Source of the DNA: Limnohabitans sp. Rim47
Lineage (GTDB): Bacteria; Pseudomonadota; Gammaproteobacteria; Burkholderiales; Burkholderiaceae_C
DNA: 64,000 nt
Assembly: GCF_001517545.1 (NCBI RefSeq)
Contig: NZ_FBYA01000003.1
Location: 399,737 to 463,736 of the forward strand
Direction: 5' to 3'
Shown: positions 1 through 9,211 of the stretch, one piece after another
How positions within the stretch are numbered: position 1 is the stretch's first letter
Layout: the number at the start of each line of letters is the position of its first letter
The notes under the pieces: generated by a model
Database searches by the model: none
Seen by the model: only the letters and a program-made list of their open reading frames with translations
What the model was told of the DNA's origin: nothing
Translations under genes and position numbers: made by a program

Positions 1-447
1 CCCACAGCCAATCGCTGCCATCGGCACCGCCCTTGAGATCAAAGGCCTCATCGCTCAACGTCTAGTTATTCCGGGTGTGTTGCTCGGGTAGCAGTTGTAG
101 ATCACGTTGAACGAGTAGGTCTGCCCGTTGATCAAGGGTGTGTTTTGACTGAACCGAGGTTGTCAGCCCGTGCTTATGTACTGGTCGCTACAAGGCGGTA
201 TGCCAAATGAAACACTTCATGCGTGATCTTGATTTTTGAGGGGTATCCGATGTTGAATCGGAGCACCTTTTCCGCTTATTAAAAACAATGATGTGTATGC
301 CTTTTTAAATCGAGACATTACCTTTTTTTGATTATCTTTTTCGGGTAGTAAGTGCGTCCGAAAGCCTTTTGATCTTTGGATATATGTCTGCATACATACG
401 CGATCAAATCAATTGATCAGTGGTGATTCATTTTCAATTGAACCAAC
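1..447. other. left-edge stretch without an intact gene
   Basis: I see no complete gene here. On the minus strand, short open stretches read like protein in different frames. One near positions 62-170 contains GQTYSFNVIYNCYPSN, another below position 60 reads DLKGGADGSDWLW, and a third near 180-265 reads KITHEVFHLAYRL. They are separated by stops and frame changes, which would suit a decayed gene. They are too short to identify, so this is inference only. An inverted repeat GATCAA-N5-TTGATC lies at 402-418. Confidence 0.4.
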
Positions 448-732
448 ATGGAGTCAAGCCATAGGAGATGTATTCATCCTGTGCCAAATCTGCCCAAGTT
501 AATGACTGGATTGACCATGTTTTCAAAAACTTTGCCACCAACAGCATCATGGCCAAAAGCCATTGTTAGCCCTGAGGAAATCGATGCTCTGTTGCACGGC
601 ATATTTCCCTTGAGTACATCCCCGCTGATTGCAAAACCATGCAGGCCTGAAGGCTTGGCGAGCGTGTCATGGCCCGATTCTGGCGAACTGCGCCCGAGTG
701 CTTCAGAAATTTCAGTTGGTTTGATGTTGTGA
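448..732 (+). CDS. possible small protein with FliM-like EIDALL motif
   Basis: A 94-residue frame ends 32 bases before the Crp/PAS regulator and could share its transcript. Residues 41-49 read SPEEIDALL, close to the (L/I)SxxEIDALL peptide at the N-terminus of the flagellar switch protein FliM that binds phosphorylated CheY. No other domain, signal peptide or membrane segment is visible. The start is uncertain: ATG at 448 and ATG at 517 both lack a good ribosome binding site. The motif could be coincidence, and no flagellar or chemotaxis gene is in the window. I rate it a coin-flip as a real gene. Confidence 0.35.
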   Translation: MESSHRRCIHPVPNLPKLMTGLTMFSKTLPPTASWPKAIVSPEEIDALLHGIFPLSTSPLIAKPCRPEGLASVSWPDSGELRPSASEISVGLML

Positions 733-764
733 ATGGAAGCGCATTTGCGCGAGAAAGGATTGTT

Positions 765-2138
765 ATGTCTTACCCCATCGCTGACAGTGCCCGTCAAAAC
801 CGAATTTTGGCTGGCATTCCCTTAAGTCACTATGCCCGCTTGTCTGAGCAACTCAAACCCGTCCATCTGGCGGCAGGGCAGGTGATTTGCGAGTCTGGAG
901 AATCGTTGGAATTTGTTTATTTTCCAACCACCTGCACCGCCTCATTGGTTTCACATACCGCCGATGGCGACAGTTCAGAGTTGGCCATGACCGGTCGGGA
1001 TGGCATGGTGGGTGTTTCCTTGGTGTTGGGCAGCGGCTCTATGAACCACCGAGCCGTGGTCCAGTGTGCGGGTCAGGCTTACAGAATGCCGGCAGACGTC
1101 TTCCAGGCAGAACTCAGCCGGTGCCGTGAGTTACAACAACTGGCCCTTTGTTATGTTCAGTCCCTGATCATGCAAATGTCCCAGAGTATTGTTTGCGTAA
1201 CCCACCACTCGGTCATCGAGCGTCTTTCTTATTGGCTCTTGTTCAATCAGGATGCTGTTGGCAGTGACCAATTGAACGTGACCCATGAAACGATTGCCAA
1301 TATGTTGGGTGTGCGCCGTGAGTCGATTACGCAGGCCTTGGGCAAATTGCAGACGGCAGGGCTGGTGTCCAGTGGTCGCGGCAAAATCCATATTCGGGAT
1401 CGGGATGGCTTGAGCGACTCGGTTTGTGAGTGTTTCTCATTGATTTGTGCAGAGACCCGGCGTTTGTATGAGCGTCAGTCGCGTTCACAGGAAGTCGCCG
1501 AGGAATTGCAATTGCAAGGCCCTGAATTCGATGGGCAAGACCATGCGCTTTTGCATAAATACCAAGATGCCTACGATTTTGCCCCGGTTGGTTTTGTCAG
1601 CCTCGATCGACAAGGTTGTGTGGTTCAAACCAATTTAGCCGGCGCGATCATGCTGGACATCCAGCGTTCGCAGCGCACGCTGAGCCCATTGGTGGACTTC
1701 GTGGTGCCATCCGATCGGGCCACGTTGATGGATTTCCATCAGGAAGTTCTGAGTGGCAAGTGCCGTCGCTATTGCGAGGTGACCCTGTGTGCCACCGCGC
1801 ACCGTCCAGAGGTGGTCGTCAGAGTCGATGCCACGCTCGACGAATTGGGCGATGAGTGCCGTCTGGTGATGATCGATGTCACCGAAGAGAAAAAGACCAT
1901 GGCCCAAGAATTGGCGATGGAGCGTCAGCAGCAAGAGTTGTTGGCCACACAGCCGTTCATGCTGTGGTTCAAAGACCCTCAGGGGCGTTTGATCTCGGCC
2001 AATGCGACCTTGGTGCAAGACTGGCGGCACTTTGCACAAGATGCTGCACTGGAAAAAATTGATTTTCAGAGCAGGTCGACGCCGTTTTTTCATCCTTCCG
2101 GTCAGGGCTTTTCTGCAGAAGCCGGTAAATCAACCTGA
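765..2138 (+). CDS. Crp/Fnr-family regulator with C-terminal PAS segments
   Basis: A cytoplasmic transcription regulator of 457 residues. Residues about 10-145 form a cyclic-nucleotide-binding-like beta barrel containing GRDGMVGVS. A Crp-type winged helix follows with recognition region ANMLGVRRESITQALGKL (about 180-205). A PAS domain begins near 265 (YDFAPVGFVSLDRQG), and a second PAS starts near 415 (FMLWFKDPQGRLISANA) but stops after about 40 residues. The PAS part probably senses a small molecule or redox state. The start at 765 was chosen over an upstream ATG at 669 because AGAAAGGA lies just before it and it begins the conserved barrel. It resembles the Crp-like gene at 36302-36985. The short second PAS suggests a truncation or an old frameshift near 2060. 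Confidence 0.85.
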   Translation: MSYPIADSARQNRILAGIPLSHYARLSEQLKPVHLAAGQVICESGESLEFVYFPTTCTASLVSHTADGDSSELAMTGRDGMVGVSLVLGSGSMNHRAVVQCAGQAYRMPADVFQAELSRCRELQQLALCYVQSLIMQMSQSIVCVTHHSVIERLSYWLLFNQDAVGSDQLNVTHETIANMLGVRRESITQALGKLQTAGLVSSGRGKIHIRDRDGLSDSVCECFSLICAETRRLYERQSRSQEVAEELQLQGPEFDGQDHALLHKYQDAYDFAPVGFVSLDRQGCVVQTNLAGAIMLDIQRSQRTLSPLVDFVVPSDRATLMDFHQEVLSGKCRRYCEVTLCATAHRPEVVVRVDATLDELGDECRLVMIDVTEEKKTMAQELAMERQQQELLATQPFMLWFKDPQGRLISANATLVQDWRHFAQDAALEKIDFQSRSTPFFHPSGQGFSAEAGKST

Positions 2139-2269
2139 GACCATGAGCGGCATTGGTCGCAGTCTTGAAGAGGACGCGGGCTGTTTCGGTCGATTTGTAT
2201 CTCTGGCGTTACATCTGTGCCGTCTGATCATCGAAAATCGCGCGTGTTGTTCTTTACCAAGAGTCGATC

Positions 2270-5200
2270 ATGAATGTGGGTCTCCTCCAGCGCTGGCAGC
2301 GTCGGGTTTTGTTTGTCGTACTCGGCGTGTGGGTGTTGTGGGCGATCAGCTGGGCGACAGTGCCGGCACTGGTTCAGTGGCAAATTGAAAAGCAAGGCAC
2401 CCAGATGCTGGGGCGTGTGGTCACGGTTGATCAAGTGGTTTTCCGGCCTTGGTCAATGCGCTTGATCGTGCGCGGTTTGCGCGTGGCTTCAGCCGGTGCT
2501 CCAGATCCGTTGCACCAAGCCCAGTTGAGCGTCGACGAGGCCGAGGTCAATGTCTCTTTGCAGTCGCTGTTCTTGTGGGCACCCGTGGCCGATGCTGTGC
2601 TGCTGCGCAATCCGCAGCTCCAGCTGGCGTACCTGGGGCAAGGCCGTTTTGACATCGACGATGTGTTGGCCGTTTTTGCGGCTTCTAAAACCCAAGGCGC
2701 GGGTGTTCCCCGTTTTTCCCTGTTCAATATTCAGATTGCGGGCGGAGGCGTGCAGTTTCGTGATGAGCCCAAATCTGTCACCCACACACTGAGCGACGTG
2801 CATCTGGCCATCCCCTTTTTGAGCAACATCGGCGGGCGGCGCGAGGTGTCCATCCACCCGAGGCTGGCCTTCCTGTTCAATGGCTCTGCCTTTGACACGG
2901 ATGCAGAAACAACCCCCTTTGTTCCGGACAGGCACACGCAAGCCCGCTTTCAGGTCAAGGGGTTCGATGTCAAGCCCTATCTGCCCTATTGGCCGGCAGC
3001 CTGGCCCGTCCGGCTGGCAGACGGGCAGCTGGAGTTGGACATTCGCCTTGATTTCCGGCAACAAACTGCCCCTGAGTTGTCTGTGTCGGGCCATCTGGCT
3101 TTACAAAACCTGCAACTCCATGAGACGTTGAAGAGCACCGATTTGCCATTGCTGCAGTTGGGCAGGATGGATTTGAAAATCGATGAGTGGCGTCCTTTGG
3201 AAAGTGTCTTCAAACTGGACACCCTGAGCCTGGACAAGCCGGTGTTGAGCCTTCGGCGTGATCCTGATGGTGAATTCAACTGGGTCCGCTTGCAGCGGTT
3301 TTTTGTGCCGCAAACGCCGATTTCGCAGGCCTCCGCAAGCAAGGGGGCTGACTTCGCCCTCAAGCACCTTCAGATCAGTTCAGGGCAACTCAATTGGCAA
3401 GACGCTGCAGTCGCCATGCCGGCCAGTCTGGCACTGACTGAGCTGGCGATTGAAGGCCAGGACTTCAGTTGGCCGAGCCGGCAGGTGGCCTCCTTCCGTG
3501 GTCAGGCTCTGTTGCAGGGGGCGAATGTGTTTTGGGAGGGAACGACCGACCTGAGCAGTGCCCAGACACGCATGACGTGGCGCGATGTTCCTTTGATGAG
3601 CGTTGCGCCCTATTGGTCCACATTGTTTCGCCCGGGCTTGTCTGGCCAATCTTCTGCCGAGCTGAGCCTGGACTGGCGAGCCGCAGCAGGCCCTTTACCG
3701 GCTTCTTTGCTGCTCAAGGCGCCCCAGATCCGCATGACCGACGTGTTGCTGGGCACGCCCGAGCAGCCCGAGGCCGGGTGGGCCGAATTGGCCCTCGAAC
3801 AGGTCGAGGTGGATGTCTTTGCGCAGCAGGCGCGTGTGGGGCGCGTGGCCTGGAGTCGGCCGTTGTTGAATGCCCGCCGTACCCCCCAGGGTCGCTGGAT
3901 GGTCGAGGACTGGCGGGTCGAAACCCCCTTGGGCCCCTCGCAAGAGGCGATCGCCAAGCCCTGGCAACTGGCGTTGGGGCCGTTGCAAGTCTCGGGCGGC
4001 GTACTGAATCTGGATGACCGTTTTGTGCCCGGTGGTGCCAAGCTGGATGCGCGTGAATTCAACCTCAGTGTGGGTGCTTGGCAGCCCTTGGCGACATCGC
4101 CGCAAATGACCACAGTCAAAGTTGATTTCACCACCGGAACCCAGCGCCGTCAGTCCGGCAAGCTGGGTTTTGACGGGGCTTTTCGATTGCCGTCTGTGGC
4201 AGCCGGGCAGGCCAAAGCCACGCCGCTGCAGCTGAAAGGGCGTTTGGAGCTGGGCCGTTTCCCCTTGCACAGGCTGCAGGCTTATTGGGCAGATCGGGTT
4301 CATTTCGATCTGCGAAGGGCTGAGTTGAGTTACTCGGGTGGGCTGAATCTGGCGCTGCCCGATGCAGGGCTGGGGCTGGATGTGCAGGGCAATCTGACGC
4401 TTGATCAGCTGCATGCGCTGGACCGATCAGACGGGGAAACCTTGCTCGACACCCAGGCCTTGAGCCTGCGCGGGGTTGAGCTGAAGGTGGACGGCGGTGC
4501 GATGAAGCGGCTGAAAATTGCAGAAACGGTCTTGAGCGATTTCTTTGCCCGCGTGGCCATCGATGACCAGGGCCACCTCAACTGGCAAAACCTGGTCAAG
4601 GCCGAGCCGTCTACTGCGGCGCAGACACCCGATGTGCCGGCTTTGATCGAGTTGGGGCCGATCGGCGTGCTCAAAGGCCGGGTTATGTTTTCTGACCAGT
4701 TCATTCGGCCCAACTATTCAGCGGACATCACCGAGCTGGCTGGCAGTTTGGGTGCCGTTTCCAGCCAGGTAAAGGGTTCCGATGTGGCCTTGGCCGACTT
4801 GAGTTTGCGCGGGCGGGTGGCCGGCTCAGGCAGCCTGGATGTCACGGGGCGCATCAACCCGCTCACGCCTCATGTGGCTTTGGATGTGCGTGGCCTGGTG
4901 CGCGATCTCGATCTGCCCCAACTCTCGCCCTACAGCAGCAAATATGCGGGCTACGGCATTGAGCGAGGCAAGCTTTCGGCCGAAGTCCATTACCAGATCG
5001 ATGCCGCAGGTCAACTCGAAGCAAAGCATCAGATTGTGTTGAACCAGTTGCGTTTCGGTGAGCGGTCGGGCGGTGCGGATGCCCCCAACTTGCCGGTCAA
5101 ACTGGCGGTCGCCTTGCTGGCCGACCGCAATGGGGTGATTGACATCAACCTGCCGGTCAGCGGCTCCATCAATGACCCCGATTTCCGTGTGGGGCCCATC

Positions 5201-5827
5201 GTCTGGAAAATGGTGCTTAGCCTGATTGGCAAAACCGTCATCGCGCCCTTTAGTTTGATTTCGGGTGCTTTTGCGAGCGAAGACAGGTTGCAGCAAATGA
5301 ACTTTGCACCCGGCCGTGCCGAGTTGGACGATGTGACCCAGCAGAAACTGAAGACAGTGGCGCAGTTGTTGCTTGACAAACCTGCGCTGCGCCTGACCAT
5401 CGTGGGTGAGGCCCATCTGGACAAAGAGCGCGAGGCTTTGCGTAAGTTGCTGCTGCACGAATCGGTGCTGGCAGAAAAACAGCGACGCATGACCCGGGAT
5501 GGTCAGGACGTCACGGCGGTGACCGACGTGAGCCCAGAGGAATATCCGGCCTTGCTCAAATGGGTTTACAGGCGCTCGCCGATTCCGAAGCCGCGCAATC
5601 TGCTGGGCCTGGTCAAGGATTTGCCGTCAGCCGACATGGAAGCCTTGTTGTTGGCGGCCATATCGGTAGACGACGCGAACATGCGCGAGCTGGCACAAGC
5701 CCGCGCCAGCCATGTTCGGTCGGTTTTGCTCGCGTTGAAGGTGCCCGCAGAGCAGTTGTTTCTGGGCGCTCCGGTGCTTGCATCCACGTTGGCCCCTCGG
5801 GTGACATTGGTGGTTTCAAGCGATTGA
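2270..5827 (+). CDS. DUF748/AsmA-like envelope protein
   Basis: A protein of 1185 residues with one N-terminal membrane segment (about 12-32, FVVLGVWVLWAISWATV), followed by a long repetitive beta-rich region like the DUF748 and AsmA-like families. Members of this superfamily sit in the inner membrane, project into the periplasm, and several act in lipid traffic to the outer membrane. The role here is inferred only. From about residue 1009 the sequence resembles an OmpA-type peptidoglycan-binding domain: FAPGRAELDD, LRLTIVGEAHLD, then QARASHVRSVLLALKVP. About 90 unrelated residues separate the two halves. It stands alone on the plus strand, 131 bases after the regulator gene. Confidence 0.85.
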   Translation: MNVGLLQRWQRRVLFVVLGVWVLWAISWATVPALVQWQIEKQGTQMLGRVVTVDQVVFRPWSMRLIVRGLRVASAGAPDPLHQAQLSVDEAEVNVSLQSLFLWAPVADAVLLRNPQLQLAYLGQGRFDIDDVLAVFAASKTQGAGVPRFSLFNIQIAGGGVQFRDEPKSVTHTLSDVHLAIPFLSNIGGRREVSIHPRLAFLFNGSAFDTDAETTPFVPDRHTQARFQVKGFDVKPYLPYWPAAWPVRLADGQLELDIRLDFRQQTAPELSVSGHLALQNLQLHETLKSTDLPLLQLGRMDLKIDEWRPLESVFKLDTLSLDKPVLSLRRDPDGEFNWVRLQRFFVPQTPISQASASKGADFALKHLQISSGQLNWQDAAVAMPASLALTELAIEGQDFSWPSRQVASFRGQALLQGANVFWEGTTDLSSAQTRMTWRDVPLMSVAPYWSTLFRPGLSGQSSAELSLDWRAAAGPLPASLLLKAPQIRMTDVLLGTPEQPEAGWAELALEQVEVDVFAQQARVGRVAWSRPLLNARRTPQGRWMVEDWRVETPLGPSQEAIAKPWQLALGPLQVSGGVLNLDDRFVPGGAKLDAREFNLSVGAWQPLATSPQMTTVKVDFTTGTQRRQSGKLGFDGAFRLPSVAAGQAKATPLQLKGRLELGRFPLHRLQAYWADRVHFDLRRAELSYSGGLNLALPDAGLGLDVQGNLTLDQLHALDRSDGETLLDTQALSLRGVELKVDGGAMKRLKIAETVLSDFFARVAIDDQGHLNWQNLVKAEPSTAAQTPDVPALIELGPIGVLKGRVMFSDQFIRPNYSADITELAGSLGAVSSQVKGSDVALADLSLRGRVAGSGSLDVTGRINPLTPHVALDVRGLVRDLDLPQLSPYSSKYAGYGIERGKLSAEVHYQIDAAGQLEAKHQIVLNQLRFGERSGGADAPNLPVKLAVALLADRNGVIDINLPVSGSINDPDFRVGPIVWKMVLSLIGKTVIAPFSLISGAFASEDRLQQMNFAPGRAELDDVTQQKLKTVAQLLLDKPALRLTIVGEAHLDKEREALRKLLLHESVLAEKQRRMTRDGQDVTAVTDVSPEEYPALLKWVYRRSPIPKPRNLLGLVKDLPSADMEALLLAAISVDDANMRELAQARASHVRSVLLALKVPAEQLFLGAPVLASTLAPRVTLVVSSD

Positions 5828-5892
5828 GTTGACCGCTCTCGCACAAGGTGAATTCAGGCCTTGAAGTGTGCGCAGTCCATCACCTTCAGGTG

Positions 5893-6705
5893 TCAGGCTT
5901 GTACAAATGGGCGGCTTTTGGCCAGGCATTCGGCGGCCCAATCCTGGACTGATGTGTTCGCCTCGCGGCGAAAATTCACCACCTCTACGCTCACCGGAAG
6001 GTCTGCGGGCAGGGCATCAAAAAGGCCTTGCATATCGATGTTGCCGTCGCCGGGCAGCAAACGCTCGCAGCGGGCGGTGTGGATCATTTGCTCGGTGCTG
6101 AAGTTCAGCCCAGCCTGGGCGTCGCAAATTTGTGCGTAGTGCAGCAGCTCTCGCGGGATGGCGCGGATGTCATTGAGCGTGGTGGTGGACCGGCCAAAGT
6201 GCAGCGCGTCGACCAAAATGCCGGCGTTGGCAGGCATGCCCGCACCTTGCACGATGCGCAGCGCCGACTTGGCGTCTTTCACCGCAGTCCAGGGCATGAA
6301 CTCCAGATCGGCGCTCATGCCAAAGGGTTTCATCACTTCGCACAGGCGGGCGTAGTGGTCGGTTAGCCGGGCCTCATCGGGGTCATCGCCCGCCACCAAT
6401 ATGGCCTTGGCTTGGAGGGCGGCACCGGCGTCGTAAAGCGCGTCCCAGGTGTGGGGGTCAAATGTTTCGCCGATGCGGATGATCTCCAGATCAAACACGC
6501 CCACGCCGGTGTCGCGTTGCGCCGCCAGGGTTTCGCGCAAAGCCTCAGGCTGGCCGAGCAACTGTTGCTGTGGGGCGCCCGCTGCGTTGGGCCACAGGCG
6601 CAGGCCCACAAAGTGGTAGCCGGTTTGCGCGGCGACCCCGATCGCTTGTGCAGGCGTGCAGCGGTGCGAACTTAGGTAGGCCAGTGAGTAAATGCGTTGG
6701 CTCAT
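5893..6705 (-). CDS. TIM-barrel sugar isomerase family, likely 3-dehydroshikimate dehydratase-like
   Basis: A 270-residue xylose-isomerase-like TIM barrel. Candidate metal ligands are E135 (LEFMPW), D166 and H169 (LVDALHF), Q192 (AQICDA) and E241 (VSVEVVN). From memory, this Glu-Asp-Gln-Glu set with nearly identical spacing is that of bacterial 3-dehydroshikimate dehydratases of the QuiC1/AsbF type, which convert 3-dehydroshikimate to protocatechuate. That fits the AroE-like dehydrogenases across the divergent promoter. It is the last gene of the minus-strand unit IclR, flavoprotein-NIPSNAP, isomerase. An epimerase acting on another polyol remains possible. Family assignment is firm; substrate is inference. 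Confidence 0.82.
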   Translation of the reverse strand: MSQRIYSLAYLSSHRCTPAQAIGVAAQTGYHFVGLRLWPNAAGAPQQQLLGQPEALRETLAAQRDTGVGVFDLEIIRIGETFDPHTWDALYDAGAALQAKAILVAGDDPDEARLTDHYARLCEVMKPFGMSADLEFMPWTAVKDAKSALRIVQGAGMPANAGILVDALHFGRSTTTLNDIRAIPRELLHYAQICDAQAGLNFSTEQMIHTARCERLLPGDGNIDMQGLFDALPADLPVSVEVVNFRREANTSVQDWAAECLAKSRPFVQA

Positions 6706-6765
6706 GAGGTTGCTTTGTGGGGGCCTTTGAATCAGCGGGGCGCTCAGGGATCTACAGAGCCATGG

Positions 6766-9195
6766 TCATTTCAAGGGTGACACGGCTGTGGGCATGGCGA
6801 TGGTGGAGACCATGTGCGTGGTCAGGTGGGCCGGACCGCCTTTGGGTGGCCAGATGCCTTGGGCCACCGCCTCCGCGCGAATCTGGCTGCGGGCGTTCAG
6901 GCTGTCGTAGGCCCAAATGTTGGTAAAGCGCAGTGGGCCGTCGAGCGCCACCATGGCCACCACGCAGGCCGAGAGCTTGTCGCGTGCAGGCACGTATTGC
7001 TCCCACAGGTCGATGGTGGGCTGAACACCACCCGTCTTGATGCCGTAGGTGCGGATTTCGTAGACCGGGCCGGTGATGCCCGACTCGGCGCTGGGGCGCA
7101 CGGGTTTCATCCAGGGGAAGCCTTTGTAGCTGTGTTGTTCCAGTGTTTGGAAAATGTCACCGCAGCCAAAGGGGTTGCTGTGTTTTTGGGTGCGTTCGCG
7201 TTCGGTCTGCAAAGCGTCGAGCGTGGCAAAGCCGCGCAGCACGATCATCTGGTTGAGCTGGCCGATGTCGGTGAACCAGCAGCCCAGCAGTTCGCCTTGG
7301 GCCTCAGTGCTGGTGGCATAGGCCTGCACATTCGTGGCAGCCTGGCCTGCGGTGCCAAAGGGCAGGGTCATGGTGGCGAGTTCGTAGTACATGGTGTGGT
7401 CTTTCGGGGTGTTGGTGGTTGTATTTGAAATCGGGAATTCACAAGTGGCCGCCGGGTCGCGCCCGGCGGCGTGGTGCGCGGCGATGAAGCCAAAGGTCAT
7501 GGCGGGGCCCAGTGTGATGCCGCCCGCCGGGTAGTGGCCGCCCATCATGCTGTTCAGGTCGTTGCCACCGGCGTACAGACCGGGGATGGCCTGGCCATGG
7601 GCATCGATGACTTGTGCGTGGTCGTTCACGCGCAAACCGGCGAAGGTGCCCAGGCTGCCCATGACGACTTTGACCGCATAGAACGGGCCGCTTTCGATGG
7701 GGCCCATGCAGGGGTTGCGCAGGCCGCGCCGGGTGGCGTTGATCGCGTCGCCCTGGATGCGGTTGTAGGGTGTTTCGCCTTTGCCAAAGTCGCGGTCTTT
7801 GCCGTCTTGCGCCAGCGCGTTGTAGCGCTGCACAGTGGCTTGAAAGGCTTGGGCGTTGATGCCGCAGTTCTTGGCCAATTCGGCCAGGCTATGGCCGCGT
7901 TTCAGATAACCGTTTTTCAGCCAGGGGCTCAGCATCATGGGAGCGGGCTTGACCGCACCCAGTCCGTAATAGCGGATGAAAGCGTGGTCGCAGACCAACC
8001 AGGCTTCAGGCGCTTGGCCAGCAGGCGTGGCGGCCAGCAGGCCTTGCATGAAGTCGTGGTACGAGTTGGCTTCGTTGGTGAAGCGCTGGCCTTGCAAAGT
8101 GACCGCGATCAGGCCGGGTTTGGCGCGCTCGATCAGGTGCGGGAAGTGGGCCACGCTGCCTTGGTTGCTCTTGCTGCCCGGGTTCGCGCGGGGCACCAGC
8201 GAAACAGGGGCCAGCGCGGCGGCTTGCACCAGATCGTTCGCCACCACGCCGCCAGCGCTTTCGCCCATTCGCAGGCCATCGCCGGTGTTGCTCCAGCTGC
8301 CCGCCGACCAGTGCTCGTGGCCCGTGGGGGCGTGCGGCAGCAGTTGTTGTTTGCGCAAGGGATCGTGTGGAAATCCCCCCGTGGCCAGCACCACACCGCA
8401 TCGGGCGTGGATGCTTTGTTCTCCATGCGGTGTTTGAACCACAGCCCCGTTCACGCGGCCTTCGCTTTGCAGCAGGCGCACAGCCGGGCTGTTCACGCGG
8501 ATGTCAATGCCCAGATCAAAGGCGGACTTGGCCAGGCCTCCGACCAAGGCATTGCCGTTGACCAAGCGCGTGCCACGGTGGTGCACCAGCAGATCACGCC
8601 AGTGGCGCAGTACCAGCTTGGTGACATACCAGAAGGAGGCGGGTTTGTGCAGGGCGTTCAAGAAATGGCGCAGCTCCGCACCCGAAGCGATGCCCATGCC
8701 CCAGAGCGTCGTCTCCTTCAGTGGGGGGTTGAGGTCGTGCAGCCGCGCACCCAGTTGGCGAGCGTCAAAAGGTGCTGCGCAAATCGAGCGGCCACCCAGG
8801 GCCGCGTCAGGCGTGTGGCCGTGAAAGTCGGGAATGGCGTTGCCATCGATGAACTGCAGCGCGGTGTGGCGGCGGAAGAACTCGACCATGCGCGGGCCGT
8901 TGTTCAAGAAGGCCAGGGCGCGTGACTCGTCAAACTTCTCGCCCAGCTCGCGGCGCAGGTAAGACAGGGGTTTTTCAATGCGCTCCAGCAGGCCAGCTTC
9001 AACGGCCAAGGGATTGCGCGGCACCCACATCCAGCCGCCCGACCAGGCCGTGGTGCCGCCGAATTGCGTGTCTTTTTCGACCACGATGACTTTCAGGCCC
9101 AAGTGCGCGGCAGTCACGGCGGTCGACAATGCGCCCGCGCCCGAGCCCACCACCAGCAGGTCGCAGGTGTCATCGGGTGGGGTGGTCGAAGGCAT
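6766..9195 (-). CDS. KstD-like FAD oxidoreductase fused in frame to a NIPSNAP protein
   Basis: Residues 1-601 are a flavoprotein of the fumarate reductase/3-ketosteroid-1-dehydrogenase family. It has an N-terminal FAD motif (LLVVGSGAGA), GGTTAWSGGWMWVP, and a C-terminal GGHYPAGGITLGP block carrying the family's conserved Tyr and Gly. Such enzymes desaturate cyclic ketones. Residues 602-809 begin MYYELATMTLPFG and form two NIPSNAP-type ferredoxin-like repeats (the second from VYEIRTYGIKTGG). No stop codon separates the halves: the linker PAATCEFPISNTTTNT runs through. A true fusion, loss of a stop, or two genes with an internal ATG at 7392 are all possible. ATG 9195 is preferred because it falls just after the IclR stop; 9240 is an alternative. 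It probably acts on a hydroaromatic ketone. Confidence 0.85.
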   Translation of the reverse strand: MPSTTPPDDTCDLLVVGSGAGALSTAVTAAHLGLKVIVVEKDTQFGGTTAWSGGWMWVPRNPLAVEAGLLERIEKPLSYLRRELGEKFDESRALAFLNNGPRMVEFFRRHTALQFIDGNAIPDFHGHTPDAALGGRSICAAPFDARQLGARLHDLNPPLKETTLWGMGIASGAELRHFLNALHKPASFWYVTKLVLRHWRDLLVHHRGTRLVNGNALVGGLAKSAFDLGIDIRVNSPAVRLLQSEGRVNGAVVQTPHGEQSIHARCGVVLATGGFPHDPLRKQQLLPHAPTGHEHWSAGSWSNTGDGLRMGESAGGVVANDLVQAAALAPVSLVPRANPGSKSNQGSVAHFPHLIERAKPGLIAVTLQGQRFTNEANSYHDFMQGLLAATPAGQAPEAWLVCDHAFIRYYGLGAVKPAPMMLSPWLKNGYLKRGHSLAELAKNCGINAQAFQATVQRYNALAQDGKDRDFGKGETPYNRIQGDAINATRRGLRNPCMGPIESGPFYAVKVVMGSLGTFAGLRVNDHAQVIDAHGQAIPGLYAGGNDLNSMMGGHYPAGGITLGPAMTFGFIAAHHAAGRDPAATCEFPISNTTTNTPKDHTMYYELATMTLPFGTAGQAATNVQAYATSTEAQGELLGCWFTDIGQLNQMIVLRGFATLDALQTERERTQKHSNPFGCGDIFQTLEQHSYKGFPWMKPVRPSAESGITGPVYEIRTYGIKTGGVQPTIDLWEQYVPARDKLSACVVAMVALDGPLRFTNIWAYDSLNARSQIRAEAVAQGIWPPKGGPAHLTTHMVSTIAMPTAVSPLK

Positions 9196-9211
9196 GGGCA
9201 ATTCGCTGAGG

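Noticed and set aside
7471..8925. A plus-strand open frame of about 480 codons opposite the flavoprotein
   Set aside because: No recognisable motif, and the opposite strand carries clear FAD-binding sequence.
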